Position numbers and translations under genes: made by a program | From: an uncultured bacterium | GTDB taxonomy: Bacteria; Spirochaetota; Spirochaetia; Sphaerochaetales; Sphaerochaetaceae | DNA length: 30,598 nucleotides | Reading direction: 5' to 3' | NCBI GenBank assembly: GCA_905215015.1 | Contig: CAJMOS010000021.1 | Coordinates: forward strand, 1-30,598 | Shown here: one piece after another, positions 7,422 through 15,040 of the stretch | Position numbering within the stretch: the first letter of the stretch is position 1 | Layout: each line of letters starts with the position of its first letter | The notes under the pieces: model-generated | Databases searched by the model: none | Told to the model about the DNA's origin: nothing | Seen by the model: only the letters and a program-made list of their open reading frames with translations

Positions 7422-8924
7422 ATGCAGAAAGAAGATGCGTACAGACAAATCGAGGCGATTGACCGGGAGATAACCCTGCTCGGCCATATCTGCGCCATAT
7501 TGGAATGGGACCAGGAACTCTACGCTCCGGCCAAGGCGAGTGACGAGCGCGGCCGTCAGATGGGATACCTCAAGAGCCGGATGCACGAGCTGGCAACCTC
7601 GTCCTTGATGGGGGAGATCCTGGAGACGGCGGGGTCGAGCGAGACCAATCCATCGGGGGACGCTTCCGATCCTTTCCTGCGCGCGCTCGTCCGCCTACGG
7701 GGCCAGGAGTACCGTAAGGCTCATGTAGTTCCTTCTTCCCTCGTCGCCGCCATCAGCGAGGAGACTACCAAGGGGTATACGGTTTGGCTTGAGGCTCGTA
7801 CCAAGAAGGATTGGAAGCTTTTCGCGCCGACGTTCCAGCGTATCCTCGATCTGCAGAAGGAACGTGCCTCCTGTTGCCGGAAGCCAGGACAGGGGCTGTA
7901 CGACGTCCTGTTGGACGACTACGAGGAGGGGGCGAGTGAAGCATGGGTCGACTCTCTGTTCGCGCCATTGCGGGAACCTGTCTGCGACATCATCGCCCAT
8001 GCTCCGGTCATCGACGACTCTTTTCTCCGGAAGACCTATCCCATCGAGGCGCAGCAGGCCTTGCAGCGGGAGGTGATGGAGGCGATGGGGTTCGACTTCA
8101 GCCGTGGCTTGGTAGGGACGAGCGCCCATCCTTTTACCTCGACCCTCGGAGAAGAGGATGTGCGCATCACCACCCGGTATACGGATCCCAGTGTCATGGA
8201 CTCCTTCTACAGCACGGTCCACGAAAGCGGTCATGCGCTCTATGAGCAGTGGGCTTCGACCGGCAGGCAGAAGGGAACCAGCATCGCTGGTGGCGCCAGC
8301 TATGCGCTGCACGAAAGCCAATCGCGTCTTTGGGAGAACATCATCGGACGCAGCCGTCCCTTCCTTCTTGCCGTGTGGCCCTTGTTCCAGAAGCGGTTCG
8401 CCTCGCAACTCGAGGGAATCGGTTTCGACCAGTTCTATCGGGCGGTCAACAAGGTGCAGCCTGGCTGTATCCGCACCAACAGCGACGAGGTCTGCTATGT
8501 GCTGCACATCATGCTGCGGTACGAAATCGAGAAGCAGCTGGTGAGGGGAAGCCTTGCCGTGGATGATGTGCCTGAAGCCTGGAACGCGCTCAGCGAGCAA
8601 CTGTTGGGCGTTCGTCCCGCTGACGACGCCCTCGGGTGCCTGCAGGATGTCCATTGGGCAGGTGGTTCCATCGGCTATTTCCCTTCCTACGCCCTTGGCA
8701 ATCTGTATGGCGCGCAGATCTGGGACGCGCTTCAGGGGGAGCTCGACACCGACCGTATCCTGGCAAGCGGACAGTGGCAGCCGATTGTCCGGTGGCTGGG
8801 CACGCACGTGTGGCAGTACGGCATGAGCCTCGACCCTGCCACGCTGATCAAGACGGTGAGCGGAAAAGCGCTTGACGCTACCAGCTTCACCCGATACCTT
8901 GAAACCAAGTACAAGGAGATGTGA
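7422..8924 (+). CDS. M32-family metallocarboxypeptidase
   Basis: About 500 residues, the usual size for the family of Taq/Pfu carboxypeptidases, which remove C-terminal residues from peptides in the cytoplasm. The zinc motif HESGH (His267, Glu268, His271) is followed by the conserved HESQSRLWEN block that supplies the third ligand region, and by the GCIRTNSDEV and YALGNLYGAQ blocks. There is no signal peptide. The start is uncertain: an ATG at 7413 is in frame but overlaps the -10-like TACAAT, so I prefer the ATG at 7422. Neither has a properly spaced ribosome-binding site. The downstream phosphatidyltransferase begins 2 nt after this stop, so the genes are probably co-transcribed. Confidence 0.93.
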   Translation: MQKEDAYRQIEAIDREITLLGHICAILEWDQELYAPAKASDERGRQMGYLKSRMHELATSSLMGEILETAGSSETNPSGDASDPFLRALVRLRGQEYRKAHVVPSSLVAAISEETTKGYTVWLEARTKKDWKLFAPTFQRILDLQKERASCCRKPGQGLYDVLLDDYEEGASEAWVDSLFAPLREPVCDIIAHAPVIDDSFLRKTYPIEAQQALQREVMEAMGFDFSRGLVGTSAHPFTSTLGEEDVRITTRYTDPSVMDSFYSTVHESGHALYEQWASTGRQKGTSIAGGASYALHESQSRLWENIIGRSRPFLLAVWPLFQKRFASQLEGIGFDQFYRAVNKVQPGCIRTNSDEVCYVLHIMLRYEIEKQLVRGSLAVDDVPEAWNALSEQLLGVRPADDALGCLQDVHWAGGSIGYFPSYALGNLYGAQIWDALQGELDTDRILASGQWQPIVRWLGTHVWQYGMSLDPATLIKTVSGKALDATSFTRYLETKYKEM

Positions 8925-8926
8925 TT

Positions 8927-9520
8927 ATGACGCTCCCCAACAAACTGACGGTAGGCCGCCTGGTCATGGCGCCCCTGTTCTTTATCATGTTCAACCTGCG
9001 CTATTGGGTGGGGCCTCAGATCACGGTGCTCTCCAGCATCGTCTGTCTCGTCCTGTTCGTGGCGATCGAGATGACCGACCTGCTGGACGGGAAGATCGCC
9101 CGGCACTATCACCTGGTCACCGACCTGGGGAAGGTGATGGATCCGTTTGGGGACACCCTTTCCCACCTGACCTATTTCGTCTGCTTCATGATCAGCGGCA
9201 TCATGCCCAGCTGGGTCTTCGTCGTGATCATGTACCGCGAGTTCTCGATTCTCTTTATCCGGTTGCTGATGGTCAGCCAGGGACATGTGATGCCGGCCAA
9301 CATGTGGGGCAAAAGCAAGACGGTCACCTACGCGGTGGGCGGTGTGCTCGGCATCCTCTACCTGTTCCTGGCAAGCATGATGGAGGCGAGCCATCTCTCG
9401 GCCTTCTTCACCTGCATGCAGGTGGTTTTCGTGCTTTCCGCCATCGCCAGCGTTGTTTCTTTCCTGAACTATATCCGTCTCATTATCCGCGACGGAAGTC
9501 TTTCTCAGATGACGAGGTGA
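8927..9520 (+). CDS. pgsA: CDP-alcohol phosphatidyltransferase (PgsA-like)
   Basis: This 197-residue integral membrane enzyme contains the complete CDP-alcohol signature D-x2-DG-x2-AR-x8-G-x3-D-x3-D: Asp51, Asp54-Gly55, Ala58-Arg59, Gly68, Asp72, Asp76. The family moves a phosphatidyl group from CDP-diacylglycerol to an alcohol. The size and the N-terminal LPNKLTVGRL are most like phosphatidylglycerophosphate synthase, but other acceptors cannot be excluded. Several hydrophobic segments follow the motif. The start at 8927 is set by AAGGAG (8913-8918); the GTG at 8921 lies too close to that site. The Shine-Dalgarno site is inside the end of the carboxypeptidase gene. Confidence 0.87.
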   Translation: MTLPNKLTVGRLVMAPLFFIMFNLRYWVGPQITVLSSIVCLVLFVAIEMTDLLDGKIARHYHLVTDLGKVMDPFGDTLSHLTYFVCFMISGIMPSWVFVVIMYREFSILFIRLLMVSQGHVMPANMWGKSKTVTYAVGGVLGILYLFLASMMEASHLSAFFTCMQVVFVLSAIASVVSFLNYIRLIIRDGSLSQMTR

Positions 9521-9530
9521 AATTACTACA

Positions 9531-10604
9531 ATGAAATACACGGTTTCTTTTGGTGAAATCATGGTCCGCATCACGACTCCCGGAGTTCAGAAAATCCGCC
9601 AGTCATGGCCGGGTGACGCTACGATTACGTTCGCGGGAAGCGAAAGCAACGTTGCCGAGTCTCTCGCCCTGCAGGGGTGCCCGTCGAAATTTGTCACGAA
9701 GCTTCCGAAGAATGACGTGGCGGAGTGTTGCCTGTCCATGCTGCGCGGCATCGGTGTCGATGACAGCGAGGTCGTCCGCTCGGAACGTGGCCGTATGGGT
9801 GCCTACTACGTCGAGGGTGGTGCCGACCAGCGCGCCAGCAAAGTGATTTATGACCGCGAGGACTCGGTCTTCAGCCACTCCAGGCCCAGCGACTACGACT
9901 GGGAGAACATTATGGAAGGAGCCGACTGGTTCCATTGTTCCGGCATCTCCCCGGCTATCACGCAGGATACCGCGGAGGTGACCATTGACGCCGTCAAGCG
10001 GGCCAAGAAGATGGGGCTGACCGTTTCCTTCGACATGAACTATCGCCAGAAACTCTGGCTGTGGGATCCCTCAAAGAGCCAGAAGCAGCTTGCCCAGGAG
10101 GTCTGTGCCCAGATCCTTCCCTATACCGATGTGCTGATCGGCAACATCGAGGATTCGGATACCGTCGGTGTCTACACCAACGATTCGATCGAGCACAATC
10201 CCGATTTCTGCAGGACGATGGTCGGACGGTACCCGAACCTGAAACTGATCGCCACGATCCTTCGTGACATGCCATCGGCCAATATCGATACCTGGGGCGG
10301 CATCCTGTACGACGTCAAGAACGACAAGCAGTATGTCGGCCCGCTGGTAGACGGCGCATACGCGCCTTGGCATATCAACGACATCGTCGACCCGATTGGT
10401 GTCGGGGATGCTTTCAGCGCCGGTCTTGTCTACGCGCTGAAGGACCCGGAGATCAAGGACGACCTGCAGTATGTGCTCGAGTACACGCTTGCCTGCTCGT
10501 GCCTTGCCCACACCATCAAAGGCGACTGCAACTACACGACCAAGGCCGAGGTGCTCGCCCTGCTGAAAAAGGGCTCCCGGGGAAGCGGCCGGGTGCTCCG
10601 CTGA
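9531..10604 (+). CDS. kdgK: PfkB-family sugar kinase, probably 2-keto-3-deoxygluconate kinase
   Basis: A 357-residue ribokinase-fold protein. The N-terminal FGEIMVRIT, the GSESNVAESLALQG substrate/lid region and the C-terminal DPIGVGDAFSAGL (catalytic base about Asp293) define the PfkB family. The overall pattern, including FDMNYRQKLW near 165, is most like KdgK, which phosphorylates 2-keto-3-deoxygluconate in uronate breakdown. Substrate cannot be fixed by motif alone, and no other uronate gene is in the window. The gene starts 10 nt after pgsA; the nearest ribosome-binding-like site (GAGG) is 13 nt upstream and overlaps the pgsA stop. A strong hairpin 40 nt downstream probably ends the unit. 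Confidence 0.82.
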   Translation: MKYTVSFGEIMVRITTPGVQKIRQSWPGDATITFAGSESNVAESLALQGCPSKFVTKLPKNDVAECCLSMLRGIGVDDSEVVRSERGRMGAYYVEGGADQRASKVIYDREDSVFSHSRPSDYDWENIMEGADWFHCSGISPAITQDTAEVTIDAVKRAKKMGLTVSFDMNYRQKLWLWDPSKSQKQLAQEVCAQILPYTDVLIGNIEDSDTVGVYTNDSIEHNPDFCRTMVGRYPNLKLIATILRDMPSANIDTWGGILYDVKNDKQYVGPLVDGAYAPWHINDIVDPIGVGDAFSAGLVYALKDPEIKDDLQYVLEYTLACSCLAHTIKGDCNYTTKAEVLALLKKGSRGSGRVLR

Positions 10605-10644
10605 GTAAGCGGCGTTATCCCAACCAATCTCTTCCTACTGCCAT

Positions 10645-10682
10645 CATGCCCCTTGGAAAAGGCTTCCTCTTCCAAGGGGCAT
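10645..10682 (+). terminator. Perfect 13-bp hairpin after the sugar kinase (no U-tract)
   Basis: ATGCCCCTTGGAA (10645-10657) is the exact reverse complement of TTCCAAGGGGCAT (10670-10682) with a 12-nt loop. Its place 40 nt after a stop codon suggests transcript end formation or 3'-end protection. There is no T-run on either side, so it is not a standard intrinsic terminator. Confidence 0.55.
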
Positions 10683-10805
10683 GAACGTCTGCCTGGCAGG
10701 GGCAGATGCTGCGTCTTGGTATTCCCTCTCTTGGTTTTCACGGTATTGCTACAAAAATGTAAACTCGTACTTTATTATTTTGTACTAAGGGGTTAATGTT
10801 TTGCT
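10683..10805 (+). other. AT-rich intergenic stretch with a dyad
   Basis: No gene is seen here. TACAAAA (10750-10756) is mirrored by TTTTGTA (10778-10784), and the interior holds two GTAC copies around an AT-rich core. It may be an operator or promoter region for the small gene that follows. No convincing -35/-10 pair was found. Confidence 0.35.
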
Positions 10806-11053
10806 ATGGAAAGATATATCACCCGTTTTTATGAGCCCTGACTTTCCGTGAAGAAACAATCAAAAACGGGATGGCCCTGCGAGCCGACTATGGCGCGAAT
10901 ATGGACTATTTCACTTCGGTGGCCCCAGACTGCGACCAACAATATACCGTCATCTATGCAGGTGACGACGTTCCTTCATTCAGTGGAATGCGGTTTGTAA
11001 ACTGGAAGAAGTGTGACGCACTGTTCACGCCACGCACGGCACCATACGTGTGA
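10806..11053 (+). pseudogene. Small hypothetical gene, apparently frameshifted
   Basis: An uninterrupted frame from the ATG at 10871 gives 60 residues of unknown function with no proper ribosome-binding site. The frame stays open upstream to a TGA at 10832 and reads protein-like (LTFREETIKNGMALR). A second short frame from the ATG at 10806 (MERYITRFYEP) stops at 10839, exactly where the first becomes readable, one base out of register. Joined, they would give about 82 residues. This suggests a frameshifted small gene or a sequencing error. The product is not recognised, and chance reading is possible. Confidence 0.35.
10822..10870. repeat. 9-bp perfect inverted repeat beside the small ORF start
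   Basis: CCCGTTTTT (10822-10830) and AAAAACGGG (10862-10870) are perfect reverse complements 31 nt apart. The right arm abuts the ATG at 10871. It could fold to hide that start, or be chance inside a decayed gene. Confidence 0.4.
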
Positions 11054-11069
11054 GCATATGGGGCGTTAG

Positions 11070-11097
11070 GAACAAGAAACGGGGCCGAAGCCCCGTT
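11070..11097 (-). terminator. Intrinsic terminator of the hcp operon
   Basis: Read on the minus strand, AACGGGGC pairs with GCCCCGTT around a TTCG tetraloop (11078-11097), followed by the T-rich TTCTTGTT (11070-11077). It lies 2 nt past the DUF488 stop. Confidence 0.88.
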
Positions 11098-11098
11098 G

Positions 11099-11449
11099 TC
11101 AATCAAGAATCCATTCCTTCAGCACGACCGCGTTGTTGTGTTCCGCATCCTTTGCCGCGAAGAGCAGCGTCACGTTGCTTTTGTCCAAGACATCCCTGAC
11201 CTTCAGCTTGAATGCCTTGGCCATGTCGCTGGCTTCCAGTTCCTTGACCATCTGCTCCTTGAATTGATCGAAGGAGAGAGTCCCGTCATGGAAATGCTTT
11301 CTCAGTTCCGATGATGGGGCCACGCTCTTGATCCAGGCGTCCATGCGGTCCTTGGATATTCCCCGGGGCCACATGCGGTCCACCAGGATCCGGATGCCGT
11401 CAGCGGCATCCGATTCCTGATATACCCGTTTCACCTTGAGCTCATGCAT
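11099..11449 (-). CDS. DUF488 family protein (YeaO-like)
   Basis: This 116-residue cytoplasmic protein has the family hallmarks ILVDRMWPRGISKD near residue 21, an acidic and basic middle part, and LLFAAKDAEHNNA near the C-terminus. The biochemical role of the family is not established. The start overlaps the end of hcp by 8 nt, so it is translated from the same message and may be coupled. It is the last gene before the terminator. Co-transcription with hcp suggests a link to the nitrosative-stress response, which is inference. Confidence 0.88.
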   Translation of the reverse strand: MHELKVKRVYQESDAADGIRILVDRMWPRGISKDRMDAWIKSVAPSSELRKHFHDGTLSFDQFKEQMVKELEASDMAKAFKLKVRDVLDKSNVTLLFAAKDAEHNNAVVLKEWILD

Positions 11450-13037
11450 GCAGGCACTCCTTGAGGTCGGCCTCGGGGGTGGAGATCGGGGCGATCTGAT
11501 AGTTCTTCACCAGATAGTCCAGCACATTCTTCGAAAGAAAGGCGGGAAGACTGGGTCCGAGCTTGATGTTCTTGATACCCAGATGGAGGAGGGTGAGCAA
11601 CACGCAGACCGCCTTCTGCTCATACCAGGAGATGATGAAGGAGAGCGGCAGCTCGTTGACACTGCAACCGAAGGCCTTGCTCAGGGCGACGGCGACCTGC
11701 ACGGCGCCATAGGCATCGTTGCACTGGCCCATATCCATCAAGCGGGGAAGTCCGGCGACGGTACCCAGATCCAGGTCGTTGAACCGGTATTTGCCGCAGG
11801 CCAGGGTCAGGACGATTGAATCCTTCGGGGTCTGCTTGACGAACTCGGTGTAGTAGTTGCGTCCCGGTTTCGCTCCGTCGCAACCGGCGACAAGGAAGAA
11901 GTGGCTGATCTTGCCGGCCTTGACAGCCTCGACAACCGCAGGAGCGTTCTGGAGGATGAAGCTATGGCTGAATCCCGTCATCACGCTGCTGCCACCGTTG
12001 ATTCCCGTCATCTTGTGGTCTTTCGGGTAACCACCCAGTTCGAGCGCTTTCTTGATCACCGGGGTGAAGTCCTTCTCGGGTCCGATGTGGACCTCGCCGG
12101 GGAAGCCAACCACCTCCGTGGTGAAGGCGCGGTCGCTGTAGCTCGCTCTCGGCGGCATCAGGCAGTTGGTGGTGAACAGGATCGGGGCGGGAATGTTGTC
12201 GAATTCCTTCTGCTGGTTCTGCCAAGCGGTTCCGAAGTTGCCTTTCAGATGGGGGTATTTCTTCAGGAGCGGGTAACCGTGGGCCGGCAGCATCTCGCCA
12301 TGGGTGTAGATGTTGATGCCCTTGCCCTCGGTCTGCTTCAGAAGCAGCTCGAGGTCTTTCAGGTCATGGCCGGTGACCACGATGAAAGGACCCTTCTCGA
12401 TGGTCAGGGGGACAGTGACCGGGACAGGGTTTCCGTAGGTGGATGTGTTCGCCTTGTCCAGCAGGGCCATGCATTTCAGGTTGACCTCGCCGACCTTCAG
12501 CACGAGGGGAAGCAGGGCGTCCTGGCCGTAGTCTTCTCCGATGGCGAAGAGAGCCTCGGCAAAGAACTTGTTGATCTCCTGGTCCTCGAGTCCCAGCATC
12601 AACGCATGATAGGCGTAGGCTGCCATGCCTTTGATGCCGAACAGGACCAGGCTCTTCAAGGAGCGGATGTCCTCGTTGTCGTCCCAGAGGTTCTCCAGAT
12701 TGTAGTCGTCCATTCTGCCGCATTTGGTGCCGCAAGCACTGCAGTCCTCACCTCCGACGCGGACTTTGTCCTGGTGGACCAGCTCGATCATCTTCTCGAT
12801 CGCCTCGCCATCGAAGTTGGCGTTGGTGATGGTCATGAACAGCCCTTCGAGCATCAGCTTGCTGGTGGTCTTGTCCGGAGCGTTGCCGCTCAGGGCTCTG
12901 GAGAGTCCGACGAGGGCGCCGATTAGTTTGTCCTGCAGGCCTGCGATCTCCGGCTTCTTGCCGCATACACCACTCTTCGTGCAACCCTTGCAAAGGGCTG
13001 TCTGCTCACACTGGTAACAAAACATCGCTGTATCCAT
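11442..13037 (-). CDS. hcp: Hybrid cluster protein, class I (hydroxylamine reductase family)
   Basis: A 531-residue prismane protein. The N-terminal cysteines C7-x2-C10-x8-C19-x5-C25 follow the pattern of strictly anaerobic class I enzymes, which bind a [4Fe-4S] cluster; the C-terminal two thirds supply the hybrid Fe-S-O cluster (VVTGHD, TNCLMPP, VAGCDGAKPGRNYY, LACGKYRFN). The family reduces NO or hydroxylamine and protects anaerobes from nitrosative stress. The start at 13037 is chosen for the GGAGAA site 8-9 nt before it and because the protein opens MDTAMFCYQC as in homologues; the longer open frame upstream only overlaps the ferredoxin gene. It lies 26 nt behind the ferredoxin-like gene, its probable electron donor. 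Confidence 0.96.
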   Translation of the reverse strand: MDTAMFCYQCEQTALCKGCTKSGVCGKKPEIAGLQDKLIGALVGLSRALSGNAPDKTTSKLMLEGLFMTITNANFDGEAIEKMIELVHQDKVRVGGEDCSACGTKCGRMDDYNLENLWDDNEDIRSLKSLVLFGIKGMAAYAYHALMLGLEDQEINKFFAEALFAIGEDYGQDALLPLVLKVGEVNLKCMALLDKANTSTYGNPVPVTVPLTIEKGPFIVVTGHDLKDLELLLKQTEGKGINIYTHGEMLPAHGYPLLKKYPHLKGNFGTAWQNQQKEFDNIPAPILFTTNCLMPPRASYSDRAFTTEVVGFPGEVHIGPEKDFTPVIKKALELGGYPKDHKMTGINGGSSVMTGFSHSFILQNAPAVVEAVKAGKISHFFLVAGCDGAKPGRNYYTEFVKQTPKDSIVLTLACGKYRFNDLDLGTVAGLPRLMDMGQCNDAYGAVQVAVALSKAFGCSVNELPLSFIISWYEQKAVCVLLTLLHLGIKNIKLGPSLPAFLSKNVLDYLVKNYQIAPISTPEADLKECLHA

Positions 13038-13063
13038 TTTGTAGTTCTCCTTGTCTGGTGTCG

Positions 13064-13690
13064 TTATTGCTCGTCCGAAAGCACTTCGCCTTCGGTGGAA
13101 ATCGTGATGACTCTGAGAGAAAGCGGCTTGCCGCTCAGGGCGATTGCCTTCTGGAGGAAAGAAGCCATGCCGCCACAGCAGGGAACCTCCATGCGCACCA
13201 GAGAGACGCTCTTGATGTCGTTTCCCTTGAGGATGGCACCCAGCTTCAGGCTGTAGTCCTCGTTGTCCAGCTTCGGGCATCCGACCAGGACCGCATGGCC
13301 CTTGATGAAGTCCTGATGGAACGCGGGATAGGCGAAGGGGGTGCAGGTGGCGGCGACAAGCAGGTCGGATCCCTGCAAGACTGGATTGTTCGGCTGCATC
13401 AGCTTGATCTGCACCGGCCACTGGTTGAGTTCGCTTTTCGTCGGAATCATCTGGCGCCTGCGTGCCTTGACTGCTTCCTCGTCATAGGCTTCCGCCTCGC
13501 GGACGGTGATGGTGATGGCGCCGGTGGGGCAGGCTGGAAGACAGTCTCCCATGCCGTCGCAGTAGTGGTCGCTCGTCAGGTACGCCTTGCCGTCCGCGCC
13601 CACTCCGATGGCGTTCTCATGGCAGACTCTGGCACATGCGCCACAGCCGTTGCAAAGCTCCTTGTTGATGGAGACAATCGTTCTTCTCAT
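13064..13690 (-). CDS. 4Fe-4S ferredoxin-like protein, partner of hybrid cluster protein
   Basis: This 208-residue protein carries two [4Fe-4S] motifs in its first 65 residues: CNGCGACARVC from Cys13 and a second, CDGMGDCLPACP, spaced slightly differently from a classical ferredoxin. The remaining 140 residues form a domain with further cysteines (ATCTPF, VGCPKL, VPCCGG) and no known name to me. Such proteins are common beside class I hcp in anaerobes and are thought to pass electrons to it. The ribosome-binding site AGAGGAAG lies about 9 nt before the ATG. It is the first gene of the minus-strand operon, divergent from the Crp/Fnr regulator. Confidence 0.85.
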   Translation of the reverse strand: MRRTIVSINKELCNGCGACARVCHENAIGVGADGKAYLTSDHYCDGMGDCLPACPTGAITITVREAEAYDEEAVKARRRQMIPTKSELNQWPVQIKLMQPNNPVLQGSDLLVAATCTPFAYPAFHQDFIKGHAVLVGCPKLDNEDYSLKLGAILKGNDIKSVSLVRMEVPCCGGMASFLQKAIALSGKPLSLRVITISTEGEVLSDEQ

Positions 13691-13774
13691 GATTTAGGCT
13701 TCCTCTTTACGTACATCGACGAGTTTACTATCCTTGGGGCTGGGAAGCTGTTGGAAAACCAACAAAGGACAAAA
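13691..13774. promoter_or_regulatory. Divergent control region between ferredoxin/hcp and the Crp regulator
   Basis: The 84-nt gap must hold both promoters. TACTAT (13726-13731) is a possible plus-strand -10. TTGG-AAAA-CCAA (13751-13762) is a perfect short dyad just before the regulator's ribosome-binding site and could be a Crp-family half-site pair or an autoregulatory operator. No assignment to a known HcpR site is made. Confidence 0.4.
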
Positions 13775-14446
13775 ATGACGGATTATCTTTCGATACTGGT
13801 GCATGCCCCGCTTTTCATGGGGTTCGACGAGCAGACCATTTCCATTATCCTGAAAGCCCAAGGCGCCCAGCTGGCGCGTTACGCGAAAGGCGAGGTGTTG
13901 CTGCGGGAAGGGGAGCGGACCGACAAGTTCGGTATTGTCGTCGACGGTACAATCTTCATAGAACAGGACGACTTCTGGGGAAACCGGAATTTGGTGGGGC
14001 GTATCTCCGCAGGGCTGATTTTCGCCGAGTCGTTCGCCTGCAGTCGCCCCCAGCGGCCGCTTGCGGTCAACGTGGTTGCGGACAGCGATTGTGTCATCTA
14101 TTGGCTGGACTGCCACCGTCTGCTCCAGCAAGGTTCGTTGGACGAGACGGTATGGCGCACCTTTGTCGCCAACCTGATCCACGTGCTTTCCAACAAGAAC
14201 ATACGGTTCAATGAGAAGGTGACCCACATGGGCCAGCGCACCACCCGGGACAAGTTGCTTTCCTACCTTTCGATGGAATCGAGGAAGGCCCATAGCTCGG
14301 TCTTTGAGATTCCCTTCAACCGTCAGGAGCTTGCCGACTACCTTGGGGTGGAGCGAAGCGCCATGAGCGCATGCCTAGGAAAACTGCGCGACGAGGGAAT
14401 GCTGACGTTCGACAAGCAGCATTTCCACCTGTTGGAGGTGGAGTGA
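13775..14446 (+). CDS. Crp/Fnr-family regulator, candidate HcpR-type
   Basis: A 223-residue regulator with an N-terminal cyclic-nucleotide-binding-type beta barrel (about 15-125) and a C-terminal winged HTH (about 150-215; recognition region RQELADYLGVERSAMS). It has no N-terminal Cys cluster like FNR; its three cysteines lie inside the sensor domain, so an Fe-S sensor of the FNR type is unlikely. It is transcribed away from the ferredoxin-hcp operon. Crp-family regulators in this position (HcpR) control hcp in response to NO or nitrite in many anaerobes, and this is the probable job here. The start at 13775 is set by AAAGGAC and by the normal family N-terminus; a much longer open frame upstream is antisense to the ferredoxin gene. 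Confidence 0.88.
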   Translation: MTDYLSILVHAPLFMGFDEQTISIILKAQGAQLARYAKGEVLLREGERTDKFGIVVDGTIFIEQDDFWGNRNLVGRISAGLIFAESFACSRPQRPLAVNVVADSDCVIYWLDCHRLLQQGSLDETVWRTFVANLIHVLSNKNIRFNEKVTHMGQRTTRDKLLSYLSMESRKAHSSVFEIPFNRQELADYLGVERSAMSACLGKLRDEGMLTFDKQHFHLLEVE

Positions 14447-14982
14447 TGTTCACGATGCGGCAGGCGAGGGCCGAGGATCTGGATTCGGTAATCCGTTTGT
14501 ACCAGACGATGGAAAAGGACAGCCATCTGCTGCTCTGTAAGCCGGAATGCCTGATGGAGCCGGTACAGCCCGCGTTTCTGGAACATTCGGTCGCCCACAG
14601 GCAGTTGATTGTTGGATTCTGGAATGACGAGCTGGTCGGCGCGGTGGTCATCAACCATGAGCCTCACCCGGAGTTCAGCCAGGTCCATTGGTCGTTGGAA
14701 GTCGGTGAAGCGCATGTCGGCGTCATCCATTGCTTGGCCGTCCTTCCCAAGTATCAATCGCTGGGTCAGGGACGGTTGCTCTTGGTCGGAGCAACCCGCT
14801 GGGCCCGCAGCCAAGGAATCAAGGTGTTGCGCTACGACGTCCTGAAAAGCGATATCCCCCTGCAACATCTGGTTGCCCAGAGCGGGTTCCGCTTCTGCGA
14901 GACGGTGATGCGCCGTCTGTGTGACCGCAAGAGCTACCCGTATGGCATGTACGAGCTGGTGCTTGCTTCTGGTAGGGGTTGA
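14446..14982 (+). CDS. GNAT-family N-acetyltransferase
   Basis: The 178-residue protein begins in TGATG, overlapping the regulator stop by one base, with GGAGGTGGAG just before, so the two are co-translated. The GNAT fold is shown by the N-terminal MRQARAEDLDSVIRLYQ, the strand before motif A (VGVIHCLAVLPKYQ) and the acetyl-CoA loop QSLGQG near 104-109, then WARSQGIKVLRYDV. Acceptor substrate is unknown. It may simply share the regulator's promoter; no direct role in nitrosative stress is visible. Confidence 0.85.
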   Translation: MFTMRQARAEDLDSVIRLYQTMEKDSHLLLCKPECLMEPVQPAFLEHSVAHRQLIVGFWNDELVGAVVINHEPHPEFSQVHWSLEVGEAHVGVIHCLAVLPKYQSLGQGRLLLVGATRWARSQGIKVLRYDVLKSDIPLQHLVAQSGFRFCETVMRRLCDRKSYPYGMYELVLASGRG

Positions 14983-15024
14983 GTGATTTCCTTCGGGGGA
15001 TATGCTTCTTTTCGGGGAAAAGCA

Positions 15025-15040
15025 TGGTATAGTAGCGAAT
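15025..15040 (+). promoter_or_regulatory. Extended -10 promoter for a leaderless regulator transcript
   Basis: TGG-TATAGT (15025-15033) is an extended -10 box (five of six in the hexamer). Only seven bases (15034-15040) separate it from the ATG at 15041, which would place the transcript start at or next to the start codon. No Shine-Dalgarno sequence precedes that ATG. Confidence 0.5.

Noticed and set aside
5505..7586. Open frame of 693 codons on the minus strand across thrS
   Set aside because: It is exactly antisense to the well-supported thrS, is rich in Leu/Val/Asp as expected from complementing GC-ending codons, and matches no family.
11901..12926. Open frame of 341 codons on the plus strand inside hcp
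   Set aside because: Antisense shadow of hcp, with low-complexity composition and no motif.
13038..13421. Upstream in-frame extension of hcp
   Set aside because: It overlaps the ferredoxin gene in another frame; the MDTAMFCYQC start with GGAGAA upstream is the family start.
13058..13774. Upstream in-frame extension of the Crp regulator
   Set aside because: It would be antisense to the ferredoxin gene and breaks the normal Crp N-terminus; the ATG at 13775 has a ribosome-binding site.
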